From an uncultured SAR86 cluster bacterium (GTDB lineage Bacteria > Pseudomonadota > Gammaproteobacteria > Magnimaribacterales > TMED112), in the NCBI GenBank assembly GCA_902619265.1, contig CACNDL010000002.1, positions 134,505 through 198,504 on the forward strand: 64,000 nt of DNA. The letters run 5' to 3'. Positions within the stretch are counted from its first letter, which is position 1, and each line of letters opens with the position of its first letter. The translations under genes were made by a program, and so were the position numbers. Below, piece by piece: positions 36,499 to 44,957 of this stretch. The notes under the pieces were generated by a model. That model had not been told where the DNA came from and did no database searches. It saw nothing but the letters and a program-made list of their open reading frames with translations.

Positions 36499-37272
36499 AT
36501 GGTTGATAAATTAAAGATCGCTCAAAACTGGTTACCAAGATATACCGGGTCTAAAGTTGATGAACTTGCAGACTACATTCTTTTAACCAACTTCAAAAAT
36601 TACGTTACTGCCTTTGCTGAAAGATTCGATTGTGAAATAAAAGGTGAGGGTGGCGCAATGCAAAGTGCAACCAACTCCGATGGTTTGAGTATCATAAATT
36701 TTGGTATAGGTTCGCCAAATGCTGCTCTTATCATGGATCTTTTACTAGCAAGAAACCCTAAAGGTGTGCTTTTTTTAGGTAAATGTGGTGGTTTAAAAGA
36801 AGCCTCTGAAATAGGCAATTTTATTCTTCCAATAGCTGCAATAAGAGGAGAGGGAACAACAAACGACTACTTTCCACCTGAGGTACCTGCTTTACCATCG
36901 TTCAAACTGCATAAATTTGTTTCTGAAAAAATAAAAGAAGCTGGTGAAGACTACAGAACAGGTGTTATCTACACAACCAATAGACGTCTGTGGGAACATG
37001 ATAAAGCTTTTCTTAAGAAACTAAAAAAAACAACTGCAATTGGCATAGATATGGAAGTAGCCACTATTTTCATTGGTGGGCACTACAATGAAATCGCCAG
37101 AGGTGCTTTATTACTTGTTTCTGATGTTCCAACTACACCAGATGGTATTAAAACCGAAGAATCCGATAAAAAGGTTACATCTAAGTGGGCCGAAAAACAT
37201 CTAGATATCGGTATCAAATCAATGACCGAAATCGAGAAAAGTGGCGAAAGAATTAAGCACTTTAGATATTAA
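36499..37272 (+). CDS. amn: AMP nucleosidase, short form
   Basis: 257 residues. The nucleoside-phosphorylase-like fold shows GIGSPNAALIMDLL, LFLGKCGGLKE and the late AIGIDMEVATIF with Glu, typical for AMP nucleosidase of the short, Bacteroidetes-like form; E. coli Amn (484 aa) carries an extra N-terminal domain that is absent here. It hydrolyses AMP to adenine and ribose 5-phosphate. Separate from the gcv operon by 44 bp with no clear terminator between. Confidence 0.85.
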   Translation: MVDKLKIAQNWLPRYTGSKVDELADYILLTNFKNYVTAFAERFDCEIKGEGGAMQSATNSDGLSIINFGIGSPNAALIMDLLLARNPKGVLFLGKCGGLKEASEIGNFILPIAAIRGEGTTNDYFPPEVPALPSFKLHKFVSEKIKEAGEDYRTGVIYTTNRRLWEHDKAFLKKLKKTTAIGIDMEVATIFIGGHYNEIARGALLLVSDVPTTPDGIKTEESDKKVTSKWAEKHLDIGIKSMTEIEKSGERIKHFRY

Positions 37273-37275
37273 GCT

Positions 37276-38271
37276 CTAAACCCTATTAAATTCCGTCAGG
37301 CTTTTAGCATCCTCTAAGATCGATTCAGACACATCTCTATACTTAATTCCAAGCAGATCTTCTGCTTTTGAACTATCTTTGACCATAGCTTTGCCAAGAA
37401 ATTTTCTAGCAGGTTTTAAAGCAGGAACAAAATAAGATAACAATTTAGCTACAGGAATCGAAAAACTTGTTTTAGGTGCTTTAAAGCCACCCTCTCTTAA
37501 AATTACTGAAACCTCTTTTTGCCATAACTCCTTGTTGGATAAAATTATTCTGTGGCCGTCAGCTTTAGCGCTCTCTAAAGCTTTTATATGTGCTAGAGCT
37601 ACATCTCTTACATCAACATAACCAATGTGAACTGGTAGATTTACTGGAATTCTACCATTCATTAAACCAGCAATGATTAGTTGGGTTGAACTAATTTCTG
37701 AAGTCAAAGAAGGACCAATTACACCGGCAGGATTTATTACTGAAAGCACAGTGTTTGATCCAGAGTTCTTAATCAAATCCCAAGCTTTCATCTCTGCAAG
37801 AGCCTTACTTTTTGGATATGTTGGTATTGGTTTATCTACAAGACTCCAATCTTCTTCACTGTAAGTTTTTTTTGTATGCCCTGAAGAGATTGCTGCAACA
37901 GAAGAAGTTAATACAATTTTTTTGACATTATTTTTAATAGCTAAAGATACAACCCTTTCTGTTCCTTCAACCGCAGGTTTAATTAAAACATTTTCATCTT
38001 TTGGTTGGTTAAGCGGATAAGGGGAGGCGACATGCATAACATATTCACAATCTGCCATTGCATCTTCCCAATTGTCATCCGATAGTAGATCTGCCTGAAA
38101 GAATTGGATTTTATTAACATCAAGCGATAGTGCTGAGAGGGCTTTTTTTATGTCTTCAACCTTGTCGAGGTTTCTAACAGTAGCATTTATGTGATAATCA
38201 CACTTTAAGAGCTCTTTAGCGCAGTGCATTGCGATATAACCAGATATGCCAGTGAGTAGTACTTTTTTCAT
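37276..38271 (-). CDS. NAD(P)-dependent epimerase/reductase (dihydroflavonol-4-reductase-like)
   Basis: 331 residues. It has an N-terminal Rossmann start (LLTGISGYIAMHCAKEL), LTSSVAAISS, and the Tyr-x3-Lys pair in YPKSKALAE, characteristic of the extended SDR group that includes DFR and cinnamoyl-CoA reductase. Probably reduces a carbonyl or aldehyde with NADPH. The stop is 3 bp after that of the convergent AMP nucleosidase. Substrate unknown. Confidence 0.87.
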   Translation of the reverse strand: MKKVLLTGISGYIAMHCAKELLKCDYHINATVRNLDKVEDIKKALSALSLDVNKIQFFQADLLSDDNWEDAMADCEYVMHVASPYPLNQPKDENVLIKPAVEGTERVVSLAIKNNVKKIVLTSSVAAISSGHTKKTYSEEDWSLVDKPIPTYPKSKALAEMKAWDLIKNSGSNTVLSVINPAGVIGPSLTSEISSTQLIIAGLMNGRIPVNLPVHIGYVDVRDVALAHIKALESAKADGHRIILSNKELWQKEVSVILREGGFKAPKTSFSIPVAKLLSYFVPALKPARKFLGKAMVKDSSKAEDLLGIKYRDVSESILEDAKSLTEFNRV

Positions 38272-38328
38272 AATTTAATTTACTGAGTCTATAAATTTAA
38301 TATAAATGATTTACAATTACAAAATTCC

Positions 38329-38419
38329 GGAGAGATGGCAGAGCGGTTGAATGCACCAGTCTTGAAAACTGGCATACGTTAATAGCGTATCGTGGGTTCG
38401 AATCCCACTCTCTCCGCCA
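38329..38419 (+). tRNA. tRNA-Ser (anticodon UGA), CCA encoded
   Basis: A 91-nt cloverleaf: acceptor GGAGAGA (38329-38335) pairs with TCTCTCC (38409-38415), discriminator G38416 and encoded CCA 38417-38419. The anticodon stem CCAGT/ACTGG encloses the loop CTTGAAA, anticodon TGA (UCA-reading serine). A long variable arm (class II) fits serine, and the T-loop TTCGAAT is canonical. Confidence 0.97.
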
Positions 38420-38434
38420 TAATCAGTACTTTGT

Positions 38435-38902
38435 TTAGATTTTTTTAGTTTTGCTTTCTATGCCGAAATCTTTAACAAAACCTTTGATAGCTGATGGAAC
38501 AAACTTCTCTTCCACTACTTCACATTGAAGTTGCCTGAATGAGTCAAATTCTTCGCCATAAATAAGTGTTTCTCTATCAACACCCATGAATGTATTATCT
38601 CTCTTATTATCAGTACTCCAATATCTATACTCATCACTATTAAGGTCATAAGCTCTTATTTGTGTTTGATCGATGTTTCTCTTAAGAAAAAGTGGTTGCC
38701 CAAATTTCTCATAATCTTCACGTTCGTACCAGTATTGAATCCAAAGGTCATTTGCATGATCGAGTATTATCCATCTCCACGTATATGAGGACGTTTTACT
38801 TCTACAATCTAAATACGTTGGTGTATTTAATGGATTATTTATAGTCACAGCATCACAACCAAGAAGAACTAAAGAAATGATTAATGAAAAGATCCTCAAC
38901 AT
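38435..38902 (-). CDS. Lipoprotein, unknown (155 aa)
   Basis: 155 residues. A lipobox (LVLLGC, Cys16) follows a good signal peptide; the mature part is rich in Trp and Tyr (YTWRWIILDHANDLWIQYW) and contains two further cysteines, giving a likely disulfide. It reads toward the tRNA gene. No family recognised. Likely inner or outer membrane anchored. Confidence 0.7.
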   Translation of the reverse strand: MLRIFSLIISLVLLGCDAVTINNPLNTPTYLDCRSKTSSYTWRWIILDHANDLWIQYWYEREDYEKFGQPLFLKRNIDQTQIRAYDLNSDEYRYWSTDNKRDNTFMGVDRETLIYGEEFDSFRQLQCEVVEEKFVPSAIKGFVKDFGIESKTKKI

Positions 38903-38996
38903 AAGTTAAGTATATAAAAAAAGGGCAGTCATCTCTAACTGCATCCTAATTGATCTATTAAAGGCAACTCTTTGGTGTTTTTGTTAATATCTATGC

Positions 38997-40559
38997 ATGC
39001 CTAGATTACTCATATTTTTTCTTTTTTTAATATCTCTATTAATTAATACTAATGAAAGTTCAAACAAAGAAATTGTCATACTCCATACCAATGATATAGA
39101 AAGTGTCTATGAGCCAATACAAGCTGTTTGGCGCGATGATATGGAGCTTATTGGTGGTATTTCACATCTCGCTACCTTAATTGATAATGTGAGAGCTTCT
39201 GAAGAGATAAGTTTTTTGGTGGATGCAGGGGATATTTATACTGGAGCTTTGTCCAAAAAAACGAGAGGCAAACTACCTTTCGATCTCTATAATGCCATGG
39301 GCTATGACGCTTTAAATATTGGCAATCATGAATTTGAATATAATTGGGAACCGCTGGTGGAGATTATCCCAAGAGCAAATTTTCCAGTTCTGAATGCCAA
39401 TATATTCATTAAGAAAACCGGTGAACTTATAGCTCGGCCATTTACTATATTGGAAAAATCTGGGGTGAAAATTGGGGTGATTGGTGTAATGGGTATTGAT
39501 GCTTTTTATAACACTATGGCACCATTTCACCGAACAGGGCTCAGCATTAAAGATCCAACTGAAACTGCTCAATATTGGGCCGACAAAGTTCGTGATGATG
39601 TAGACATGATCATCGTGCTCACACATCAAAATAAAACAGCTCCGATGCAAACCAATAAAGAATCCGACCCTTCTGTGCAGAGAGGTTTCGATGAAGATTA
39701 CCAGATGGCTGGAGAATTAAGGGGAGTAGATGCTATCTTTGGTGGCCACTCAGATAATGGATTACTTGAGCCAGTAAAACATCCTGAAACAGGCACTATG
39801 ATTGGATTAACCTTTGGTCAAGGCATGCATCTTGGTTACACCAAGTTTAGGGTTAATACAGAGGAACATAGTGTATCTTTTTTAGAGGGGTATTTAATTC
39901 CAGTGGATTCTAAGAAATATCCTGCTGCTCAAAGAACTTCAAAACTTATAAACCAATATCGCTCGCAATATCCTGAACTATTAGAAGTCATTGCTAATAT
40001 GAAACGTCCAGCAATGCGCAAATACAACCAAGAATCAACGATTGGAAATCTACTCACGGACTTTATGCGGTCTGCTTCTAAAAGTGATATCGCTTTTCTA
40101 AATTCCGGGGCAATAAGAGCTGATTTAAACGCTGGGCCAGTAACATTGGAGCAATTAATAAACGTCTATCCATTTCCGGATTTTCTTACGGTTGTGGAGC
40201 TCAGTGGTAAGCAAGTCAGAGAACTTATTGAATACAGTTTGACGCTTCCATATGGAGTAGGGCAGATATCTGGGCTCGAAATAGAATTTGATAGCACTCA
40301 ACCAGAAATGCAGCGCCTAGTGAGTATTAAGCTAGATAATACTGAGTTAGTTGATACACAAAAATATACTGTTTCAACCTCAGCTTATGTAGCTAAAGGC
40401 GGTGATGGTTACACTGTTTTTACTAAAGGAAGGGTAATTGATGCTGATCAATATATGCCTGACGCACTGTATCAAAATTTTAAGAATATCTTTGATATAG
40501 ATTTACCCTCAATTGATAGACAGATAGATTTGAGCACAATTACAAGCGCAACCAGATAA
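38997..40559 (+). CDS. Secreted 5'-nucleotidase/UshA family
   Basis: 520 residues. A signal peptide (residues 1-18) precedes the metallophosphatase domain: HTND (30-33), DAGDIYTGAL, GNHEFEYNWEPL and the later GGHSDN. The C-terminal 5'-nucleotidase domain begins at about 335 (ESTIGNLLTDF, NSGAIRADL, and GGDGY). It hydrolyses nucleotides in the periplasm, supplying nucleosides and phosphate. The usual HTND-x-H has Glu35 in place of the histidine that normally binds metal. The stop overlaps a small opposite-strand gene by 20 bp. Confidence 0.9.
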   Translation: MPRLLIFFLFLISLLINTNESSNKEIVILHTNDIESVYEPIQAVWRDDMELIGGISHLATLIDNVRASEEISFLVDAGDIYTGALSKKTRGKLPFDLYNAMGYDALNIGNHEFEYNWEPLVEIIPRANFPVLNANIFIKKTGELIARPFTILEKSGVKIGVIGVMGIDAFYNTMAPFHRTGLSIKDPTETAQYWADKVRDDVDMIIVLTHQNKTAPMQTNKESDPSVQRGFDEDYQMAGELRGVDAIFGGHSDNGLLEPVKHPETGTMIGLTFGQGMHLGYTKFRVNTEEHSVSFLEGYLIPVDSKKYPAAQRTSKLINQYRSQYPELLEVIANMKRPAMRKYNQESTIGNLLTDFMRSASKSDIAFLNSGAIRADLNAGPVTLEQLINVYPFPDFLTVVELSGKQVRELIEYSLTLPYGVGQISGLEIEFDSTQPEMQRLVSIKLDNTELVDTQKYTVSTSAYVAKGGDGYTVFTKGRVIDADQYMPDALYQNFKNIFDIDLPSIDRQIDLSTITSATR

Positions 40560-40722
40560 GAAAATCACCCAGCGCAAATCCTAGCAGGAGCCCGCCCAAC
40601 ATCATTAAGCAAACTCGAAAAGAAAAGTTATTAAATATTTTAATTTTTTTTAAAGTATCATTACCTTTGGCAAGGTACAAAAGCAAAATTCCGACTACTA
40701 GATTTAGAGTTATGCCTAACAT
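40540..40722 (-). CDS. Small two-helix membrane protein (60 aa)
   Basis: 60 residues with two hydrophobic segments (LGITLNLVVGILLLYLA and VCLMMLGGLLLGFALGDFLIWL) around a basic loop. It has an ATG at 40722-40720 but no strong ribosome-binding site. It overlaps the end of the 5'-nucleotidase by 20 bp convergently. The regular hydrophobic pattern argues for a gene, yet with no recognised family the call is moderate. Confidence 0.5.
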   Translation of the reverse strand: MLGITLNLVVGILLLYLAKGNDTLKKIKIFNNFSFRVCLMMLGGLLLGFALGDFLIWLRL

Positions 40723-40771
40723 TTTTGATGAATATAGAATCGTCTAATAGTGTAAACTTATTTTCATACTC

Positions 40772-41878
40772 ATGCCTAACGAAAAAAAACCTCTAAAGAT
40801 TGCTGTAATAGGCTGTGGTATTAATGGTATAAGTTGTGCAATAGCCCTTGCCAAAAGAGGCCATACAATTCACATATATGAGAAAAAAACTGCTTTCTCG
40901 GAAACCAGTGCAAAATCATCAAAACTGCTCCATGGTGGTCTAAGATATCTTGAAAATGGTCATTTTAAACTAGTTAAAGAATCTCTAAAAGAAAGGTCAA
41001 ATTGGGTAAAAAAATTACCAAATATGACAAAAATACAAAGATTTTATCTGCCGGTTTATGAAGGGCGCTCTCGCAATAAATTTGTCCTTTATGCTGGAGT
41101 AAAGCTTTACGAAATATTAGCGGGAAGGTATTCGTTAGGAAAAAGTAAAATGCATTCCAAAAGAGAAACCCTTGAAGCAAACCCTTATTTAAAACCTGAG
41201 GGTTTAACTGGATCTGTGAGCTATGTAGATGTGCAAATGGATGATTATCGAATTGCTGAGTGGCTTAAAAATCAGGCTTTAAACAAAGGAGTAATACTTA
41301 AAGAAAATCATGAAGTACTTTCATTCAGCAATAATGGTTCGTTAAAAACAAATTCTTCAAGTAGTGAAAATTACGATTTTATAATTAACGCAGCCGGTCC
41401 TTGGACTAAAGAATTGTTAAATAAAAATAACATTAATTCCAAGTTCGATATGAGTTTAGTTAGAGGTAGTCATTTAATAGTAAATTTAAAAATACAGTGT
41501 CCGTTAGTTTTGCAAAGTGAAAAAGATGGAAGAATTATATTCATGCTTCCACTTAAAAATCTGTGTTTGATAGGAACGACTGAATGTAAACATTTGATCA
41601 AAGACCCCATAGTTTGCACTCAAATTGAAAGAGACTATTTACTTAATATTATCAATAGTTATGTAGACGTACATTTAACATCAAAGGACATTGTTGACGA
41701 GTATGCAGGGGTAAGGCCTCTTGTATTTAACTCGAATACAAAAGACATAAGTAAAATTTCAAGGGATTCGGCAATAGAGTTAAATCAATCCTTAATTAAT
41801 ATTTTTGGTGGGAAATGGACATCTGGTCTCAGCCTTGGTCATAAGGTAAGTAATATGATTGAAACAAATTCAGGTTGA
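40772..41878 (+). CDS. FAD-dependent glycerol-3-phosphate dehydrogenase-like, short
   Basis: 368 residues. The FAD site GCGINGISCA opens the protein, and SKLLHGGLRYLENGHFKLVKES is the GlpD signature. LIGTTECKH and the C-terminal FGGKWTSGLSLG are also GlpD-like. E. coli GlpD is about 500 residues, and the missing part is the C-terminal helical cap domain. It may still oxidise glycerol 3-phosphate to dihydroxyacetone phosphate and feed quinones, or act on a related 2-hydroxy substrate. Monocistronic. Confidence 0.8.
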   Translation: MPNEKKPLKIAVIGCGINGISCAIALAKRGHTIHIYEKKTAFSETSAKSSKLLHGGLRYLENGHFKLVKESLKERSNWVKKLPNMTKIQRFYLPVYEGRSRNKFVLYAGVKLYEILAGRYSLGKSKMHSKRETLEANPYLKPEGLTGSVSYVDVQMDDYRIAEWLKNQALNKGVILKENHEVLSFSNNGSLKTNSSSSENYDFIINAAGPWTKELLNKNNINSKFDMSLVRGSHLIVNLKIQCPLVLQSEKDGRIIFMLPLKNLCLIGTTECKHLIKDPIVCTQIERDYLLNIINSYVDVHLTSKDIVDEYAGVRPLVFNSNTKDISKISRDSAIELNQSLINIFGGKWTSGLSLGHKVSNMIETNSG

Positions 41879-41978
41879 TATCTGAATCAATAGAGCAATT
41901 TTAGTAGCAGAATTTAAGGTATTAATGGACTTATTCAGGATTTCCTGTATTGTGAACTTTACTAATAAGGAGTACGCA

Positions 41979-42182
41979 ATGCAAAAAGGAGTCGTTAAGT
42001 TTTTCAACAATGCTAAAGGCTTTGGATTTATTGCGCCAGAAGACGGTGAAAAAGATGTATTTGTACACATCAGCGCTTTACAAAAGTGCGGTATTGAATC
42101 ACTAAACGAGAATGATAGTGTGGAATTTACCCTTGAAGAGTACAAAGGCAGAATGGGCGTCGGTGAAATAAAACTAGTCTAA
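41979..42182 (+). CDS. Cold-shock protein (CspA family)
   Basis: 67 residues from ATG 41979, with AAGGAG (41967-41972) ideally placed; the frame stays open upstream to 41925 but that adds 18 residues outside the family. The RNA-binding motifs KGFGFI (RNP1) and VFVHISAL (RNP2) are intact. It binds single-stranded nucleic acid as an RNA chaperone. The 100-bp upstream region might be a 5' leader, but no convincing structure or promoter was seen. Confidence 0.95.
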   Translation: MQKGVVKFFNNAKGFGFIAPEDGEKDVFVHISALQKCGIESLNENDSVEFTLEEYKGRMGVGEIKLV

Positions 42183-42200
42183 ATAATCCCCCAATATAAA

Positions 42201-42398
42201 TCAGTGGCTTACAGAGTATAAAGTCATAAAGAGAATACCTGTGCCTAGAGTTCCTGCTATCAATACTAAATAATCAACTAGGCCGACAAGCGTTAATTTT
42301 GACCAAGATTGATCGTTTTTAGTTTTCCTAAGGGCAGATATCTTAAAAAATGTGAAGGCTACGATAAAAACTATACCTCCCAATATAAAAATTCCCAT
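42201..42398 (-). CDS. Small two-helix membrane protein (65 aa)
   Basis: 65 residues. Two hydrophobic segments (IFILGGIVFIVAFTFFKI and LVGLVDYLVLIAGTLGTGILFMTLYSV) with a short basic loop. It is separated by 5 bp from the CPXCG protein gene upstream on the same strand, so the pair are likely co-transcribed. No family recognised. Confidence 0.6.
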   Translation of the reverse strand: MGIFILGGIVFIVAFTFFKISALRKTKNDQSWSKLTLVGLVDYLVLIAGTLGTGILFMTLYSVSH

Positions 42399-42403
42399 AA
42401 TTC

Positions 42404-42592
42404 TTAAAATCCGTCGTCTTCTTTAGTTGTTTCTATATTAACTGAGTTTCCAAAAAAATTTACCCTCAACAATATGGGATTACAGCAAACATGACAATCC
42501 TCCACGTATTCTTGTTCAGATATAGAGGTATCAATTTCAAAATAAATGCTTTCCCAACAGTAAGGACAAACTGCTTTCTCTTCAACAATCAC
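42404..42592 (-). CDS. CPXCG-motif cysteine-rich protein
   Basis: 62 residues from GTG 42592-42590. The frame can be extended to a TTG at 42661 (85 residues), but 62 fits the usual size of this family and the upstream codons do not resemble it. The metal-binding pattern CPYCWESI followed by CHVCCNPI matches CPXCG motif proteins (PF14255-type). Zinc binding is expected; function unknown. Confidence 0.7.
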   Translation of the reverse strand: MIVEEKAVCPYCWESIYFEIDTSISEQEYVEDCHVCCNPILLRVNFFGNSVNIETTKEDDGF

Positions 42593-42680
42593 AATATTTA
42601 GATGGGTATTTTTCGATAAATTTAAATATAAGTTGGTAAATGTAGTGTTGATTCTTGTCAAAAGTTTCTAATCTTGCCAT
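42582..42680 (-). CDS. Possible 32-residue leader ORF overlapping the CPXCG start
   Basis: ATG at 42680-42678, TGA ending at 42582. The peptide (MARLETFDKNQHYIYQ, ending KYCDC) is protein-like and its stop lies just past the GTG start of the CPXCG gene, in a different frame, an arrangement seen in translational coupling. There is no independent support, so this is a low-confidence call. Confidence 0.25.
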   Translation of the reverse strand: MARLETFDKNQHYIYQLIFKFIEKYPSKYCDC

Positions 42681-42703
42681 AGTTAAAAGCTTAGGAGTTT
42701 TTT

Positions 42704-43531
42704 ATGAATTACTTAAAATTTATGGCGCTTTTGTCTATTTTGTTTTTAGCAGCCTGCTCGAGCGAGAGTGAAGCTGCAGCTGAAGCAACTGAAGCAGAAG
42801 CTGAAAATACTGAAACTGAGGAAATGGGTCCTCCATACACTGAGTACATGACATGCACACCTGGTGCCGACTTTAGTGATGCAACTGTAACAGCTATGGT
42901 TGATGAATGGAATGATTTCGAATTTGCCGATGGTTTCTTTTATGCTGCAGGTCATGCACCTGTACAAAGTGCTTCACTCGGTGGAGAAAACGTAGTTTAC
43001 TGGCAACTTTGGTGGGAATCTAAAGAAGCGTCTGATGCTGGATGGGCAGATTGGGCAACAAATTCAGAGGCTGAGGCTTGGAGCGCAAAACATTCATCTG
43101 TCATGACTTGTGACGGTGAGGGCAGAAGAGCATACGATTTTTACTGGCCGATGGGTGAGGAAGCAAATTGGAATGGACCAAATCAATGGGTTACTTATGC
43201 GCATTATTGCAAATTTAACGGTGAAGATGGTCTCGATTTACTTAGATCAGCTGTTGGTGCTTTCAATGAATTTACATTGTCTGCAGATAACCCAGAGCCC
43301 TTCGCATACAGTGTGATTTTCCATAATGGCGAAAATCCAGAACCATATACAGATTATGATTTCTTCTGGATGAATTATTATGAAAATCATGCAGATGCCG
43401 AGACCTCGTATGCAAGATTTGCAGAAAACGGTTCTGAGGTTCAAGCGATGTTTGATGCATCTGCAACTTGTGAAGGACCTAATGCAAGCGACTCATATCA
43501 GTTTTATCCTGATCCAGATGATGAAGCATAA
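42704..43531 (+). CDS. Lipoprotein two-domain cysteine-pair protein, paralogue 3
   Basis: 275 residues. The lipobox ends LAAC (Cys19) and an Ala/Glu-rich linker (about 20-45) leads into two halves. The first opens MTCTPGADFSD and closes VMTCDGEG; the second opens YCKFNGEDGLD and closes ATCEGPN. It shares the paired-Cys, duplicated layout of the genes at 17840 and 24400 but is lipid-anchored instead of free. Function unknown. A terminator follows. Confidence 0.75.
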   Translation: MNYLKFMALLSILFLAACSSESEAAAEATEAEAENTETEEMGPPYTEYMTCTPGADFSDATVTAMVDEWNDFEFADGFFYAAGHAPVQSASLGGENVVYWQLWWESKEASDAGWADWATNSEAEAWSAKHSSVMTCDGEGRRAYDFYWPMGEEANWNGPNQWVTYAHYCKFNGEDGLDLLRSAVGAFNEFTLSADNPEPFAYSVIFHNGENPEPYTDYDFFWMNYYENHADAETSYARFAENGSEVQAMFDASATCEGPNASDSYQFYPDPDDEA

Positions 43532-43547
43532 AAGTTTCGTTTAAATT

Positions 43548-43576
43548 GAAAAAGCCACATTTATGTGGCTTTTTCT
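43548..43576 (+). terminator. Rho-independent terminator
   Basis: GAAAAAGCCACA (43548-43559) pairs with TGTGGCTTTTTC (43564-43575) across a 4-nt loop, with T-rich continuation. It lies 17 bp after the two-domain lipoprotein. Confidence 0.9.
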
Positions 43577-43613
43577 TTGTCTTTTTTATTTTCTTTTTTT
43601 ACGATAAAAAACA

Positions 43614-44957
43614 ATGGAATATGTAGATAGTTTTTTTGCAGAATTTGTTTCCTATGCATGGGGCTGGCAAACAGCAGTTTTGCTTTTAGGTGCTGGAGTA
43701 TATTTCTCTATAAGAACTAAATTAAAACCATTTAGATATCTTGGCTACGCGTTTGAGGTTTTACAGGGCAAACATCCAAGCAAGGATGAAGTCGGTGAAG
43801 TTAGCCACTTCAGGGCCCTTACTGCTAGTCTTTCAGGCACAATTGGACTCGGAAACATTGCTGGTGTTGCAGTAGCTATTCAAATTGGTGGTCCAGGGGC
43901 TATTTTTTGGATGTGGGTCACAGCTGTTTTTGGCATTGCAACAAAATTTTTTACCGCAACACTGTCAGTGTTGTATAGAGAGACAGGTCCTGATGGTAAA
44001 CCTAATGCTGGCACTATGTACATCATTAAAAATGGTTTACCCAAATACATGATGCCTTTAGCCTATTTCTTTGCATTCTCTGGTGTAATTGCTGGTCTTC
44101 CAGCTTTCCAAGCAAACCAAGTAGTTCAACTTACCAATGATCTTTACTTTCCTGAAGTCGAGAATTTCTCGTATTTTGCTGGAGCTTTTTTAGTAGTTAT
44201 TACTGCTGCAGTGGTTCTAGGTGGTTTAAAAAGAATAGCTAACGTTTCTGCGTTATTGGTGCCATTCATGGGAGGTCTGTATTTGGTGGCTGTATTAATA
44301 GCTGTAATGTTGAACTACCAACAATTTTTTCCGGCACTTGGATTGATAGTAACGGAGGCATTTTCTTTTGATTCTGCTGTTGTTGGAGGGTTGGTGGGCG
44401 TCATCCTAACTGGCATCAAAAGAGGAGCATTTAGCAATGAGGCTGGCATTGGTACTGAGGCACTAATTCATGGAGCTGCTAAAACCAGTAATCCTGTTAA
44501 ACAAGGACTTATAGCCATGACTGGACCCATATTTGATACGTTAATAATGTGCACCCTTACAGCGGTAATAATATTAATATCTGGTGTATATCAAACATCT
44601 GATAGTCAAGGTGTTACCCTTACATCTGAAGCATTCCTTACAACTTTAGGTCCGGTTGGACCCATAATCTTATTCGTTTGTGTTGTGAGCTTCGGGTTAA
44701 GCACAATTTTTACTTATTCCTATTATGGATCGTCTTGTGCAAAGTTTTTGTTTGGTGAAAAGAGCGTAAAAATCTACCAATACATATTTATTATTTTCGT
44801 GTTTATTTTCTCGATTACTTCTTTAGATTTAGCATTAAATGTCATTGATAGTGCTTTTGCCATGATGGCCGTTCCTACCTTAATAGCATCGATTTGGTTG
44901 GCCCCTAAAGTAATCGAGCAATCAGATAAATATTTTGCTTCACTTAAGAAGCAATAA
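43614..44957 (+). CDS. Alanine/glycine:cation symporter (AGCS family)
   Basis: 447 residues, with about 11 hydrophobic segments. AGCS signatures: SFSGTIGLGNIAGVAVAI-like block (LSGTIGLGNIAGVAVAI), GPGAIFWMWVTAVFGIATKF, and KRGAFSNEAGIGTEALIHG. It imports alanine or glycine with Na+. Glycine import would feed the glycine cleavage operon in this window, but this link is inference. Overlaps the next gene convergently by 14 bp. Confidence 0.94.
   Translation: MEYVDSFFAEFVSYAWGWQTAVLLLGAGVYFSIRTKLKPFRYLGYAFEVLQGKHPSKDEVGEVSHFRALTASLSGTIGLGNIAGVAVAIQIGGPGAIFWMWVTAVFGIATKFFTATLSVLYRETGPDGKPNAGTMYIIKNGLPKYMMPLAYFFAFSGVIAGLPAFQANQVVQLTNDLYFPEVENFSYFAGAFLVVITAAVVLGGLKRIANVSALLVPFMGGLYLVAVLIAVMLNYQQFFPALGLIVTEAFSFDSAVVGGLVGVILTGIKRGAFSNEAGIGTEALIHGAAKTSNPVKQGLIAMTGPIFDTLIMCTLTAVIILISGVYQTSDSQGVTLTSEAFLTTLGPVGPIILFVCVVSFGLSTIFTYSYYGSSCAKFLFGEKSVKIYQYIFIIFVFIFSITSLDLALNVIDSAFAMMAVPTLIASIWLAPKVIEQSDKYFASLKKQ

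Noticed and set aside
41879-41978. Cold-shock 5' leader structure upstream of the Csp gene
   Set aside because: The 100-bp region has a weak TTCAG/CTGAA pairing but nothing resembling a cspA-type leader; kept as an unannotated gap.
44936-44955. Hairpin TTGCTTC/GAAGCAA at the convergent end of the symporter and DUF3445 genes
   Set aside because: The 7-bp stem is followed by no T run on either strand, so it is not called a terminator.
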